Below, piece after piece: positions 8,471-17,082 of a stretch of DNA of 64,000 bases. Below the pieces are notes generated by a model. It worked only from the letters and a program-made list of their open reading frames with translations. It was not told the origin of the DNA and made no database searches. The stretch's first letter is position 1. The number at the start of each line of letters is the position of its first letter. Origin of the DNA: Aliiroseovarius pelagivivens (GTDB taxonomy: Bacteria > Pseudomonadota > Alphaproteobacteria > Rhodobacterales > Rhodobacteraceae); assembly GCF_900302485.1 (NCBI RefSeq), contig NZ_OMOI01000001.1:1674001-1738000 (forward strand), given 5' to 3'. The translations under genes and the position numbers were made by a program.

Positions 8471-8790
8471 TTCCAGCCCCCCCATTCAGGATGTTTCTTC
8501 TTGATCTTGTTCACAAGCGCCTTGGGCGGCTCATAGGTCTGGGCGGAATAGATGCCGTAAACCTCAAGCGTCATCGTGTTGCGCGCCGCGTGGAACCACT
8601 TGCCGCAGCCCGAAACATGCCGCCAGCGTTCAAAGTGAACCCCTTTCGGGTTCGCTCGGTGGAACAGGTAGGTCTCGAAGTCGTCGTCGGACGAGCCGGG
8701 TCCGAAACGCTTCAGATGCGCTTCGCCGCCACCATGCAGGTCCGTTTCATCGGCCATCACGCCGCAGTATGGGCATTCAAGGATCAGCAT
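8467..8790 (-). CDS. soxD: Sarcosine oxidase delta subunit
   Basis: 107 residues starting MLILECPYCG. Paired cysteines CPYCG near the start and a later His/Cys group (HVSGCGKWFH) form the zinc site known in this subunit. The motif FHRANPKGVHFERWRHVSGC is split across the fold and is typical. The ATG at 8790 is preceded by GGAGC and matches the family length; the open frame upstream overlaps soxB and is not coding here. It is third from last in soxBDAG. Confidence 0.95.
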   Translation of the reverse strand: MLILECPYCGVMADETDLHGGGEAHLKRFGPGSSDDDFETYLFHRANPKGVHFERWRHVSGCGKWFHAARNTMTLEVYGIYSAQTYEPPKALVNKIKKKHPEWGGWK

Positions 8791-8860
8791 GTTGCGGCTC
8801 CTTTCAAGATGTTGCGCGTTTGAGCCACGCGGGAAGAAGTAAATACGTTCATGTGTGCCA

Positions 8861-10108
8861 TCAGTGCGCCACCCCTGCCGCCACGCTTTCATCGATGAAG
8901 CGTCCTTCGGTGAAGCGGTCCAGACCAAACGCGCCTGCCAGCGAACCGGGCTCGCCCTTGGCGACGGTCTCGGCCATGGCCCAGCCCGATCCGGGGATCG
9001 ATTTGAAGCCGCCGGTGCCCCAACCACAGTTGATGAAGCAGTTGCCCAAGGGCGTCTTGCCGATGATGGGTGAACGGTCGCCGGTCACGTCCACGATGCC
9101 GCCCCATTGGCGCAGCATTTTCAGGCGCGAGATGATCGGGAAGGTCTCGACCAGTGCGCGCACGGTTTCTTCCACGTGGTGGAACGATCCGCGCTGGGTG
9201 TAATTGTTGAACCCGTCGGTGCCGCCGCCGATGACCAGCTCGCCTTTGTCGGACTGAGACATATAGCCGTGCACGGTGTTGGCCATGACAACCACGTCGA
9301 TGCAGGGTTTGATCGGCTCGGACACCAGCGCTTGCAGCGCGACACTTTCCATCGGCAGACGGAAGCCCGCCATGTCAGCCAGGTGGCCTGCGTTGCCCGC
9401 GACAACCATCGCCAGCTTGTCACAGTCAATCTGACCATGCGTGGTGTCGACACCGGTGACAACGCCGTTTGCCTGACGCACGCCAGTGACTTCGCATTTC
9501 TGGATGATGTCCATGCCCATGTCGGAACACGCACGTGCATAGCCCCACGCCACCGCATCGTGACGCGCGGTCCCTGCACGGGCCTGCCACAGCGCACCCA
9601 GAACGGGATAGCGCGGGCCGTGGATGTTCATGATCGGCACCAGTTCCTTCACGCGCTCGGGCGAAATGAACTCGGTCGTAACACCTTGCAGAGCATTTGC
9701 ATGCGCCGTGCGTTCGTATCCGCGCACCTCGTGCTCGGTCTGAGCCAGCATCATGACGCCACGGGGCGAGAACATGACGTTATAGTTCAGGTCCTGCGAC
9801 ATCGTCTCGTACAGAGAGCGTGCTTTTTCATAAATCGCCGCCGAGGGATCCTGCAGGTAGTTCGAGCGAATGATGGTGGTGTTGCGGCCCGTATTGCCGC
9901 CGCCCAGCCAACCTTTTTCGATGATCGCCACATTGGTGATCCCGAAATTCTTGCCCAAATAATATGCCGTGGCCAACCCGTGGCCCCCAGCCCCTACGAT
10001 CACCACATCGTATTTCTTTTTGGGTTTGGGCGATTTCCACGCCCGCTCCCATCCGGTGTGATAGCGCGCGGCCTCCCGCGCGATGGCAAATGCTGAATAA
10101 CGTCGCAT
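8861..10108 (-). CDS. soxB: Sarcosine oxidase beta subunit
   Basis: 415 residues. An FAD-binding DAO-type fold starts at VVIVGAGGHGLATAYYLG (about 35-52). His183 in the RHDAVAWG segment lies where the family carries the histidine linked covalently to FMN (from memory of the family). The subunit carries FAD and shares FMN with SoxA; it is the site of sarcosine dehydrogenation. The ATG at 10108 has GGGGA upstream. First gene of the operon; 223 bases separate it from divergent ccmI. Demethylation of glycine betaine or creatine would supply the substrate. Confidence 0.96.
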   Translation of the reverse strand: MRRYSAFAIAREAARYHTGWERAWKSPKPKKKYDVVIVGAGGHGLATAYYLGKNFGITNVAIIEKGWLGGGNTGRNTTIIRSNYLQDPSAAIYEKARSLYETMSQDLNYNVMFSPRGVMMLAQTEHEVRGYERTAHANALQGVTTEFISPERVKELVPIMNIHGPRYPVLGALWQARAGTARHDAVAWGYARACSDMGMDIIQKCEVTGVRQANGVVTGVDTTHGQIDCDKLAMVVAGNAGHLADMAGFRLPMESVALQALVSEPIKPCIDVVVMANTVHGYMSQSDKGELVIGGGTDGFNNYTQRGSFHHVEETVRALVETFPIISRLKMLRQWGGIVDVTGDRSPIIGKTPLGNCFINCGWGTGGFKSIPGSGWAMAETVAKGEPGSLAGAFGLDRFTEGRFIDESVAAGVAH

Positions 10109-10267
10109 GCGATTCCCCTGTTGGGCCTTCGTTTCTTGTCGGTTTTACGCCGAAGCGACATGACACCATCCAAGACCAGCGTCATTTGATTGGAAAAAGG
10201 CGACATAATCCACAATTCACGTCACTTTTCTGGCATGCCGATTGTCGCAGTCCCTGATCTGGGGTTT

Positions 10268-10286
10268 TGCGACGGGCCATGTCGCA
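10268..10286. promoter_or_regulatory. TGCGAC-N7-GTCGCA dyad between soxB and ccmI
   Basis: A perfect 6-base inverted repeat with a 7-base spacer. More GCGACA or TGTCGC half sites occur at 10155-10160, 10200-10205 and 10243-10248. A candidate operator for the sox operon or for ccmI. Confidence 0.4.
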
Positions 10287-10331
10287 TTACATGGGGTGAG
10301 CTACTAAATTGCAAACCCGCGCGGAGGATAC

Positions 10332-11600
10332 ATGGATAACTTGGCATTTTGGGCCATCATTGGTGCAGCCACTTTGGCAACCATCCTTGTACTGGCGCGG
10401 CGAATACTCGCGGTTAGCGCCGATGAGACGTCAGATGACGTCGAAACGATGAGTTCCGACATGAAGGTCTATCGCGACCAACTGTCCGAACTGGACCGCG
10501 ATATTACCCGCGGTACCGTCTCGAAAGAGGATGCAGAGCGTGCTCGCGTCGAAATCTCGCGTCGTCTGCTCGAGGCGGACAAAGCCGCGCAATCCAGAAA
10601 ATCAGCCAAGGACGCCCCCCACGGCCTGACCCGCACAACGATGGGCATCATCGCCGTCGTTCTGGCCGTCGGCAGTCTCGGCCTTTACTGGACCATCGGT
10701 GTTCCGGGCGCACCGGATTTTGGCCGCGCCAAGCGTATCGCAATCAGTGATGAGGTGCGCCAGAACCGCCCCTCGCAAGAACTGGCAGAAGCACAGATGC
10801 CCGTTTGGGCAGGCCCGCCGGTCGATGCCCCGGCAGACTATATTGAACTGGTTGATGGGCTGCGCAAAGCCGTGGCTGGCCGCCCCGAGGATCCCCGCGG
10901 GTTGGACCTTCTGGCCCAGCACGAAGCAGCGCTTGGAAACCTGGTCGCCGCCCGCACGGCAATGGGGCAACTGCTTGAATTGAAAGGCGACACCGCAACG
11001 GCGGATGATTTCGCGCGCCAAGCTGAATTGATGATCAATGCTGCCGGGGGATTCGTCTCACCGGACGCCGAGTCCATGCTAAGAAGCGCTCTGGAGCGCG
11101 ACCCAGGTCACGCATTAGCCCGCTTCTATTCTGGGCTGATGTTTGCCCAGAATGGCCGTCCGGATCTGGCATTCCGCCTGTGGCGTCGACTTTTGGAAGA
11201 AGGTCCGACCGATGCCGAATGGTGGCCCGCCATCCGTGATCAGATCGGAGATCTCGCGGCCCTCGCTGGCGAGAACTACACGCCACCGGAAGCCCCTGTC
11301 ATGCCCCCGGTTGCTGGCCTATCCGGCCCGAGCGCCGAAGATATCGAAGCGGCATCCGACATGTCGGGCGAAGAGCGGGCCGAGATGATCCAATCCATGA
11401 TCACCCGCCTGTCCGAACGCTTGGCCACAGACGGCGGCACGCCCGAGGAATGGGCGCGATTGGTTTCGGTTCTGGGCGTGGTGGGCGACACTGAACGCGC
11501 CGCCGCCATCTGGGCCGAGGCGCAAACGATTTTTGCAGCACATCCCGAGGCGCTCGAAACCGTGCGCGCGGCCGCTCAGCAAGCCGGAGTTGCGCAGTGA
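10332..11600 (+). CDS. ccmI: c-type cytochrome biogenesis protein CcmI
   Basis: 422 residues. Two membrane helices (about 5-22 and 99-118) flank a cytoplasmic coiled region ([27 protein letters not shown] in parts), followed by periplasmic TPR repeats from about 165. This is the CcmI layout: it holds apocytochrome c for haem ligation by CcmF/CcmH. The ATG has GGAGG 5 bases upstream. It overlaps ruvX by 4 bases. The other ccm genes are not in the window, so this is a detached ccmI. Confidence 0.92.
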   Translation: MDNLAFWAIIGAATLATILVLARRILAVSADETSDDVETMSSDMKVYRDQLSELDRDITRGTVSKEDAERARVEISRRLLEADKAAQSRKSAKDAPHGLTRTTMGIIAVVLAVGSLGLYWTIGVPGAPDFGRAKRIAISDEVRQNRPSQELAEAQMPVWAGPPVDAPADYIELVDGLRKAVAGRPEDPRGLDLLAQHEAALGNLVAARTAMGQLLELKGDTATADDFARQAELMINAAGGFVSPDAESMLRSALERDPGHALARFYSGLMFAQNGRPDLAFRLWRRLLEEGPTDAEWWPAIRDQIGDLAALAGENYTPPEAPVMPPVAGLSGPSAEDIEAASDMSGEERAEMIQSMITRLSERLATDGGTPEEWARLVSVLGVVGDTERAAAIWAEAQTIFAAHPEALETVRAAAQQAGVAQ

Positions 11601-12061
11601 TCTTTGACAGCATCGAAGATTTCGCCGCGTCCCTTCCCCCAATGACGGCTCTGGCTGGACTGGATCTGGGCACCAAAACCATCGGCGTCGCGGTCTCGGA
11701 CAGTTTTCGACAGGTGGCAACACCACTGGAAACCATCAAGCGCAAGAAATTTACGCTGGACGCGGAACGTCTTCTTGAGATCACAAGTGATCGACAAATT
11801 GGCGGGCTGGTCCTCGGACTGCCGCGCAACATGGACGGAAGCGAGGGGCCGCGCTGCCAGTCGACCCGCGCCTTTGCCCGCAATCTGGAGAAGCTGACCG
11901 ACCTGCCGATCGGCTTTTGGGATGAACGCCTGTCCACCGTTGCGGCCGAACGCGCCCTGCTCGAGGCGGATACGTCTCGAAAGCGTCGCGCAGAGGTCAT
12001 CGACCACGTTGCCGCCGGGTATATCCTGCAAGGTGTATTGGACCGGTTGAGGCACCTGTGA
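11597..12061 (+). CDS. ruvX: Putative pre-16S rRNA nuclease / Holliday junction resolvase RuvX
   Basis: 154 residues of the YqgF RNase H-like fold. [15 protein letters not shown] carries the first catalytic Asp; [18 protein letters not shown] and [15 protein letters not shown] are the other conserved blocks; the final Asp is in [12 protein letters not shown]. YqgF proteins mature the 5' end of 16S rRNA. The frame starts inside the end of ccmI. A second Met at 11642 gives the core family start, so the first 15 residues are less certain. Confidence 0.93.
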   Translation: MIFDSIEDFAASLPPMTALAGLDLGTKTIGVAVSDSFRQVATPLETIKRKKFTLDAERLLEITSDRQIGGLVLGLPRNMDGSEGPRCQSTRAFARNLEKLTDLPIGFWDERLSTVAAERALLEADTSRKRRAEVIDHVAAGYILQGVLDRLRHL

Positions 12062-12294
12062 TGACGGACGACGTCTGGAAACGAAACGAGATTGCAAGCC
12101 CCTGCATAAAGATCTGCGTGGTCCATCCCGAGGCGCGGATCTGCACCGGTTGCTATCGCTCGATCGACGAAATCGGTGGTTGGTCCGGCATGACCGACGC
12201 CGAACGCGCCCAGATCATGGACGAACTTCCCACCCGCAAATCCAGCCTGACTAAGCGACGCGGCGGGCGACGCGCACGGCTGAACAAAGCCTGA
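12061..12294 (+). CDS. DUF1289 small zinc-ribbon-like protein
   Basis: 77 residues with the DUF1289 core SPCIKICVVHPEARICTGC followed by YRSIDEIGGW, giving four cysteines in a CxxxC ... CxxC arrangement. The ATG at 12061 shares its A with the ruvX stop (TGATG), so it is translationally coupled. A GTG directly before it is an alternative start. The C-terminus is basic. The function of DUF1289 is not known. Confidence 0.88.
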   Translation: MTDDVWKRNEIASPCIKICVVHPEARICTGCYRSIDEIGGWSGMTDAERAQIMDELPTRKSSLTKRRGGRRARLNKA

Positions 12295-12372
12295 TCACCG
12301 CCTTTCACCGCAACGTGACAACACGTCATTGCGCGGCACGCTAGAGTACCCTGACATGCTTCAGGAGCCCTC

Positions 12373-12744
12373 ATGCGTATACTCCCCTTGGCCATAACCC
12401 TGTGCAGCCTACCCGTCCTAGCCTTTGCTGCGGACTGGAACACACGCGCGGATGATCAGCCCTTATCAGCGGCAGAACTGCGCGCCCAGCTGGTTGGAAA
12501 CACCCTCGTCTTCTTTGACAACGGAAAGTCCGTCTACTCGGAGAATGGTGAATATTCCTACACCTACGGCGAGGGAGGAACTTGGTTAGGTCACTACGAA
12601 TTGAAAGAAGACGGCGTCGCCTGCACAACCTTTGTCACCGGAACCACGCGCTGCGATCTGATTGTCCACAGCGGAGCGCGACTGACGTTGATCACCGAAG
12701 ACGGAATGCGCTTCCCTATTCGCGAAGTCACGCCAACTGAATAA
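12373..12744 (+). CDS. Small periplasmic protein of unknown function
   Basis: 123 residues with a signal peptide (MRILPLAITLCSLPVLAFA, cut before ADW). The mature part has SAAELRAQLVGNTLVFFDNG then a beta-rich region with GTWLGHY, two cysteines (Cys83, Cys93 region) and ends with MRFPIREV. This resembles small lipocalin-like or dehydrogenase-associated periplasmic proteins seen in this lineage, but I cannot name a family. AGGAG precedes the ATG. A dyad ACGTG-ACAA-CACGT lies at 12313-12326. Confidence 0.75.
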   Translation: MRILPLAITLCSLPVLAFAADWNTRADDQPLSAAELRAQLVGNTLVFFDNGKSVYSENGEYSYTYGEGGTWLGHYELKEDGVACTTFVTGTTRCDLIVHSGARLTLITEDGMRFPIREVTPTE

Positions 12745-12803
12745 GCAAAATGCGCTCGGCTTTGCCTCGCGCCCAGCGGGGCGATTGCCGGCGGTGCCGG
12801 TCA

Positions 12804-12871
12804 GGGGCGCTGCCCCCGCATGATTTTCCTGCGGAAACTCATGCTCCCCCGGGATACTTACAGTAAGAAAA
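12804..12871 (+). repeat. Stop-linked repeat, copy B
   Basis: Hairpin GGGGC (12804-12808) / GCCCC (12812-12816), spacer, CTCCCCCGG, then the core GATACTT-ACA-GTAAGAAAA (12853-12871). It follows the small periplasmic gene in the sense direction, about 60 bases after the stop. It faces copy C across the 300-base gap 12745-13044, which holds no gene. Confidence 0.7.
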
Positions 12872-12895
12872 TAAAAGGGAGGCACGAAGCCTCCC
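12872..12895 (-). terminator. Terminator-like hairpin in the convergent gap
   Basis: GGGAGGC (12877-12883), loop ACGAA, GCCTCCC (12889-12895). On the minus strand it is followed by TTTTATTTTCTT, supplied by the end of repeat copy B. It would stop transcription coming from ispG. Confidence 0.6.
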
Positions 12896-12986
12896 TGAAA
12901 TGAGTGTCTCATTTCCTTAAACGGCCATCGGCGTCCCCGCCTGTTCCGCAATTTCAACCTAATTGGTCAAGGTTAACAAACTCTTA

Positions 12987-13047
12987 TTTTCTTACCACAA
13001 GTATCCTGGGGGTGAGAGCCGAAGGATCGAGGGGACAACGCCCCCTA
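12987..13047 (-). repeat. Stop-linked repeat, copy C
   Basis: On the minus strand: the TAG stop of ispG (13047-13045) leads into a GGGG/CCCC hairpin (13044-13031), then CACCCCCAG and the core GATACTT-GTG-GTAAGAAAA (13005-12987). Sense to ispG, like all copies. Confidence 0.7.
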
Positions 13048-14172
13048 TTCCGCCGCCTCGGTCTCAGCTTCTGTTTCGATCTGTGCCGCACGTTTCTCGA
13101 CCAGATCGACGATATGATCGACCATCTTTTCGTTGTCCAACTTATGGTCCTGTTTGCCCGCCACATAGACCATGCCAGACCCCGCGCCACCTCCAGTAAA
13201 GCCCACATCAGTCATCAGCGCCTCGCCCGGGCCATTCACGACACATCCAATAATCGACAGGCTCATCGGTGTGTGGATGTGGGCAAGCCGTTCTTCCAGC
13301 GTGGCCACGGTCTTGATCACGTCAAAACCCTGACGTGCGCAAGACGGGCACGAAATGATGTTCACACCGCGATGACGCAGGCCCAGAGATTTCAGGATCT
13401 CAAAACCCACCTTCACCTCTTCGACTGGGTCGGCAGATAGGCTGACACGGATCGTGTCACCAATACCGGCCCAAAGCAGGTTGCCTAGGCCAACTGCCGA
13501 TTTGATTGTGCCGGACACGAACCCGCCTGCTTCGGTAATCCCAAGATGGATGGGGGCATCGGTGGCCTCGGCAATGCCGTGATAGGCGGCAGCGGACAGG
13601 AAGACATCCGAAGCTTTCACGCTGATCTTGTAGTCGCGGAAGTCATTGTCTTCCAGAATTCGGATATGCTCCAATCCGCTTTCCACCATCGCCTCGGGGC
13701 AAGGTTCGCCATATTTTTCAAGCAGATGCTTTTCAAGCGACCCAGCGTTCACCCCGATACGGATCGAACAACCGTGATCCTTGGCCGCCTTGATCACTTC
13801 ACGCACGCGACCTGCGTCGCCAATGTTGCCCGGGTTGATGCGCAGGCAGGCTGCACCTGCCTCGGCGGCTTCGATTGCGCGTTTATAGTGGAAATGAATG
13901 TCTGCCACGATAGGCACCGGGCTTTCGGCCACGATCTCTTTCAACGCGGTGGTGGACCCCACATCCGGGCAGGAAATCCGCACGATGTCTGCACCCGCTT
14001 CTGCGGCAGCAAGCACCTGCCCCAGCGTGGCCTTCACATCCGAGCTGTCCGTATTGGTCATGGTCTGCACCGCGATCGGCGCGCCGCCGCCTACAGGCAC
14101 ATTGCCCACCATGATCTGCCGGGAGGTCCGGCGTTCGATGTCGCGCCACGGGCGAATGGGATTGTGAGACAT
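13045..14172 (-). CDS. ispG: 4-hydroxy-3-methylbut-2-enyl diphosphate synthase (flavodoxin/ferredoxin)
   Basis: 375 residues. The N-terminal TIM barrel is clear ([47 protein letters not shown]). The C-terminal 4Fe-4S domain has Cys in [10 protein letters not shown] and in GCVVNGPGE. It makes HMBPP from MEcPP in the non-mevalonate isoprenoid pathway. I start at the ATG at 14172 ([10 protein letters not shown]); eight in-frame codons upstream (from 14196) are not typical. It lies 95 bases after rodZ on the same strand and ends in repeat copy C. Confidence 0.96.
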   Translation of the reverse strand: MSHNPIRPWRDIERRTSRQIMVGNVPVGGGAPIAVQTMTNTDSSDVKATLGQVLAAAEAGADIVRISCPDVGSTTALKEIVAESPVPIVADIHFHYKRAIEAAEAGAACLRINPGNIGDAGRVREVIKAAKDHGCSIRIGVNAGSLEKHLLEKYGEPCPEAMVESGLEHIRILEDNDFRDYKISVKASDVFLSAAAYHGIAEATDAPIHLGITEAGGFVSGTIKSAVGLGNLLWAGIGDTIRVSLSADPVEEVKVGFEILKSLGLRHRGVNIISCPSCARQGFDVIKTVATLEERLAHIHTPMSLSIIGCVVNGPGEALMTDVGFTGGGAGSGMVYVAGKQDHKLDNEKMVDHIVDLVEKRAAQIETEAETEAAE

Positions 14173-14267
14173 GTGTAGGTTTCCAGCTGGCTTCACTTAG
14201 TCAGAGAGATAACCCGCGATCTCGCGGGCGACAAGGCGCGCTCGAAAACAGATCGCTCAATATGTGG

Positions 14268-15482
14268 TTATTCGGCGGCTTGCAGTTCAGCCACGACGGT
14301 TGCCAAGTCGGCGTCGCCTTCCAGATCGGCAAGCGCGAAGTTCTCAAGCACTGCGTCGTGAGACACAGCCACATTCTTGACAACCGATGGCCCGTCGCCC
14401 GCGGGGCCATAGGCCGCCCCGTTCACTGCGAAATAGATCGAACCGGCATTTCCCGAACGCAAAATAGGGGCCTGTTCTGTCTTCGGCAGGACATAGGTTT
14501 CACCTGCGTCCAAAATCTTTTCGAAAATCACGCTGCCATCTGCCGACTGAATGCGTACCCAAGACGGGCGCACGGCGAAAACAGCCACATCCGCGGCATC
14601 TGCCCCCAACACCTGAACTTTACTTTCAGCTGAAGGTGAAGCGCTCGCAAGCCGTGTGTCGCTTTCCGGGAATCTTTCTTCGGCAATAGGAAACTCGGGC
14701 GTTTGAAGCCCAGCCAGAACGCCGACCGAATTGGGGTTCAACGTCGAAATCGGCGCATCGCGATGGGTTAGAACCGGCACGTCCAACGCTTGCGGACGAT
14801 AGAGACGATCCAATGCTTCCACTGTGGGAGGCGTGGTCAGACCAGCCGTCGCAACTTGCGTGCTTTCGCTTTGATTGACATCGGGGGTGGTTTCCAGCTC
14901 AGGCAGCTCAGACAATACACCCGGCGTCTGTTCAATCGGGGCGAAGTCAACACGCTGAACCTCTTTCAACATGGCCCATCCGCCATAGCCCAGCCCACCG
15001 ATCAGCAAGAGAAGCATTGAAATCGATCCAATCGCTCCGGGCTCGATGCCAGTAAAAACGCTTTCCCTTTGCGGCACCCAGCTCGCATTCGGGTTGGCCA
15101 GCGGATCACCACGATGCTCGGAAGCGTTTCGCGCTTTCTTTTCGCTGGGCAGACCATTCGAAGACAGGCCGCGGTCCACTTCGAAGCCGGCCTCGGCACA
15201 GAACGTGGAATAGGCCCATTCGGGATCAAGTCCCAGATACCGCGCATACGAACGCACATAACCGGCAATGAACCCCTGCGACGCGAAGGCCGAGGGGTCT
15301 GCATTTTCAATCGCTGCAATGTAGGTGGCTTTGATCTTCAGTTCACGCTGAACATCCAGAAGAGACTTACCAAGCGTTGCACGTTCTCCGCGCATCACAT
15401 CGCCCAACAGGACTTCGTAGGAATCGAACCCCGTAGGTTGTTCTTCATCCTCGACCTGAGACGTGCTCCAACGCCCGATCAT
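14268..15482 (-). CDS. rodZ: RodZ-like HTH / membrane / DUF4115 protein
   Basis: 404 residues. A cytoplasmic helix-turn-helix of the HTH_25 type (GKSLLDVQRELKIKATYIAAIEN at about 39-61, then GYVRSYARYLGLDP), one membrane helix near 150-170 (ISMLLLLIGGLGYGGWAML), a long Pro/Thr-rich periplasmic stretch, and a C-terminal DUF4115 beta domain (PSWVRIQSADGSVIFEKIL). This is the RodZ arrangement, which links MreB to the cell-wall machinery. Upstream of ispG on the same strand, a pairing common in bacteria. Confidence 0.85.
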   Translation of the reverse strand: MIGRWSTSQVEDEEQPTGFDSYEVLLGDVMRGERATLGKSLLDVQRELKIKATYIAAIENADPSAFASQGFIAGYVRSYARYLGLDPEWAYSTFCAEAGFEVDRGLSSNGLPSEKKARNASEHRGDPLANPNASWVPQRESVFTGIEPGAIGSISMLLLLIGGLGYGGWAMLKEVQRVDFAPIEQTPGVLSELPELETTPDVNQSESTQVATAGLTTPPTVEALDRLYRPQALDVPVLTHRDAPISTLNPNSVGVLAGLQTPEFPIAEERFPESDTRLASASPSAESKVQVLGADAADVAVFAVRPSWVRIQSADGSVIFEKILDAGETYVLPKTEQAPILRSGNAGSIYFAVNGAAYGPAGDGPSVVKNVAVSHDAVLENFALADLEGDADLATVVAELQAAE

Positions 15483-15588
15483 ACAACTGCTCCTGATGCC
15501 TTTTGTCCCTAGGATACGATTCGTGGTTCATCGTTTCCCTATGGGGAAAGTAACACATCACGCAAAATTGTGTATATTAACTTTCAGC

Positions 15589-16812
15589 TTACGCCGACAG
15601 CTCGGCACGATTTAGCTCACAATGCGACCACAGGCTATCTAGGGCGCGCACCAGCTTGTCCATCTCGTCCGGACCGTGAACTGGCGACGGTGTAAACCGC
15701 AACCGTTCGGTACCGCGTGGCACAGTCGGGAAGTTGATCGGCTGAACGTAAATTCCGAAGTTTTCCAACAACATATCTGACAGTTGCTTGGTGTGGACGG
15801 GATCGCCCACGATCACCGGAACGATGTGCGAGCCGTGATCGATGATCGGCAGCCCCATCCCCTTCAGGCGGGTCTTCAGGATCTTGGCTTGGGTCTGATG
15901 CTGTTCGCGCAGCGACTGATCCGTTTTCAGATGCTTCACCGATGCCGCCGCAGCCGCCGCAACCGAGGGCGGCAAAGAGGTCGTGAAGATAAAGCCGGGC
16001 GCGTAAGAACGCACCGCATCACACATCTTGGCCGAGGCAGCGATATAGCCGCCCATCACGCCATAGGCTTTCGCCAGAGTACCGTTGATGATGTCGATCC
16101 GATGAGCCAGATTGTCACGCTCGGCAACCCCTGCCCCGCGCGGGCCATACATGCCCACGGCATGTACTTCATCAATATAGGTCAGCGCACCGAACTCGTC
16201 CGCCAGATCGCAGAGTTCTTCAATCGGGCCGAAATCGCCATCCATCGAATAGACGCTTTCAAAAGCAATCAGCTTCGGGGCCGCAGGATCGTCAGCTTCC
16301 AGAAGTTCACGCAGATGGGCCACATCGTTGTGACGGAAGATGCGCTTTGCGCCACCATTGCGGCGCACGCCTTCGATCATCGAGGCATGGTTCAGCGCGT
16401 CCGAATAGATGATCAGACCGGGGAACAGTTTGGGCAGCGTCGACAAGGTCGCGTCATTGGCAATATAGGCCGAGGTGAACAGAAGCGCCTCTTCCTTTTG
16501 GTGCAAATCCGCAATCTCGGCTTCCAGCCGTTTGTGATAGATCGTGGTACCCGAGATGTTGCGCGTGCCACCCGAACCGGCGCCCGTGGCGTCGATCGCT
16601 TCATGCATGGCTTCAAGCACAACCGGATGCTGTCCCATACCCAGATAGTCGTTGCCGCACCATACGGTGACCGGCATTTCGCTTCCATCGGGTTTGCTCC
16701 ATGTCGCATGAGGGAACTGCCCTTTACGGCGTTCAATCTCGATGAAGGTGCGGTAGCGCCCTTCCTCATGCAAGCGCGATAGCGCCTCGTCCAGCTTGTG
16801 ATCGTAGTCCAA
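15589..16812 (-). CDS. hemA: 5-aminolevulinate synthase
   Basis: 407 residues, full length. A PLP enzyme of the alpha-oxoamine synthase family: [17 protein letters not shown] near residue 76, [25 protein letters not shown], and the PLP lysine in [15 protein letters not shown]. It condenses glycine and succinyl-CoA to 5-aminolevulinate, the first step of haem, corrin and bacteriochlorophyll synthesis in alphaproteobacteria. It stands alone; an FNR-like box lies 134-147 bases upstream. Confidence 0.97.
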   Translation of the reverse strand: MDYDHKLDEALSRLHEEGRYRTFIEIERRKGQFPHATWSKPDGSEMPVTVWCGNDYLGMGQHPVVLEAMHEAIDATGAGSGGTRNISGTTIYHKRLEAEIADLHQKEEALLFTSAYIANDATLSTLPKLFPGLIIYSDALNHASMIEGVRRNGGAKRIFRHNDVAHLRELLEADDPAAPKLIAFESVYSMDGDFGPIEELCDLADEFGALTYIDEVHAVGMYGPRGAGVAERDNLAHRIDIINGTLAKAYGVMGGYIAASAKMCDAVRSYAPGFIFTTSLPPSVAAAAAASVKHLKTDQSLREQHQTQAKILKTRLKGMGLPIIDHGSHIVPVIVGDPVHTKQLSDMLLENFGIYVQPINFPTVPRGTERLRFTPSPVHGPDEMDKLVRALDSLWSHCELNRAELSA

Positions 16813-16945
16813 TTTACCCTCCCGGGCCGTTTCATCCTATTCCCTGCGCAGCCTTATACAGGGATTCCCCCGCAAAACGCATTCAAAAAAACGTATATTG
16901 CGCCTGTTCGCTTACCCATCTTCCGGGACTGAGCGCCGTTTTACA

Positions 16946-16959
16946 TTGATCCACCTCAA
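16946..16959. promoter_or_regulatory. FNR/FnrL-like box upstream of hemA
   Basis: TTGAT-CCAC-CTCAA, one base away from the FNR consensus TTGAT-N4-ATCAA. It lies in the 270-base divergent gap between hemA and the M20 peptidase. In Rhodobacter sphaeroides hemA is an FnrL target, which supports the assignment. The rest of the gap shows nothing else I can name. Confidence 0.5.
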
Positions 16960-17082
16960 ACGGAAGAGTTTTCATGGCCAACGCGACAACTCGTCCAAGC
17001 GCCGTTTGGGGCGGATCGGATCTGGACAGTGGCAATGGCAGTGATAGGCTCTGCGCAAACTTCCCGTTATCGGAGACACGAT

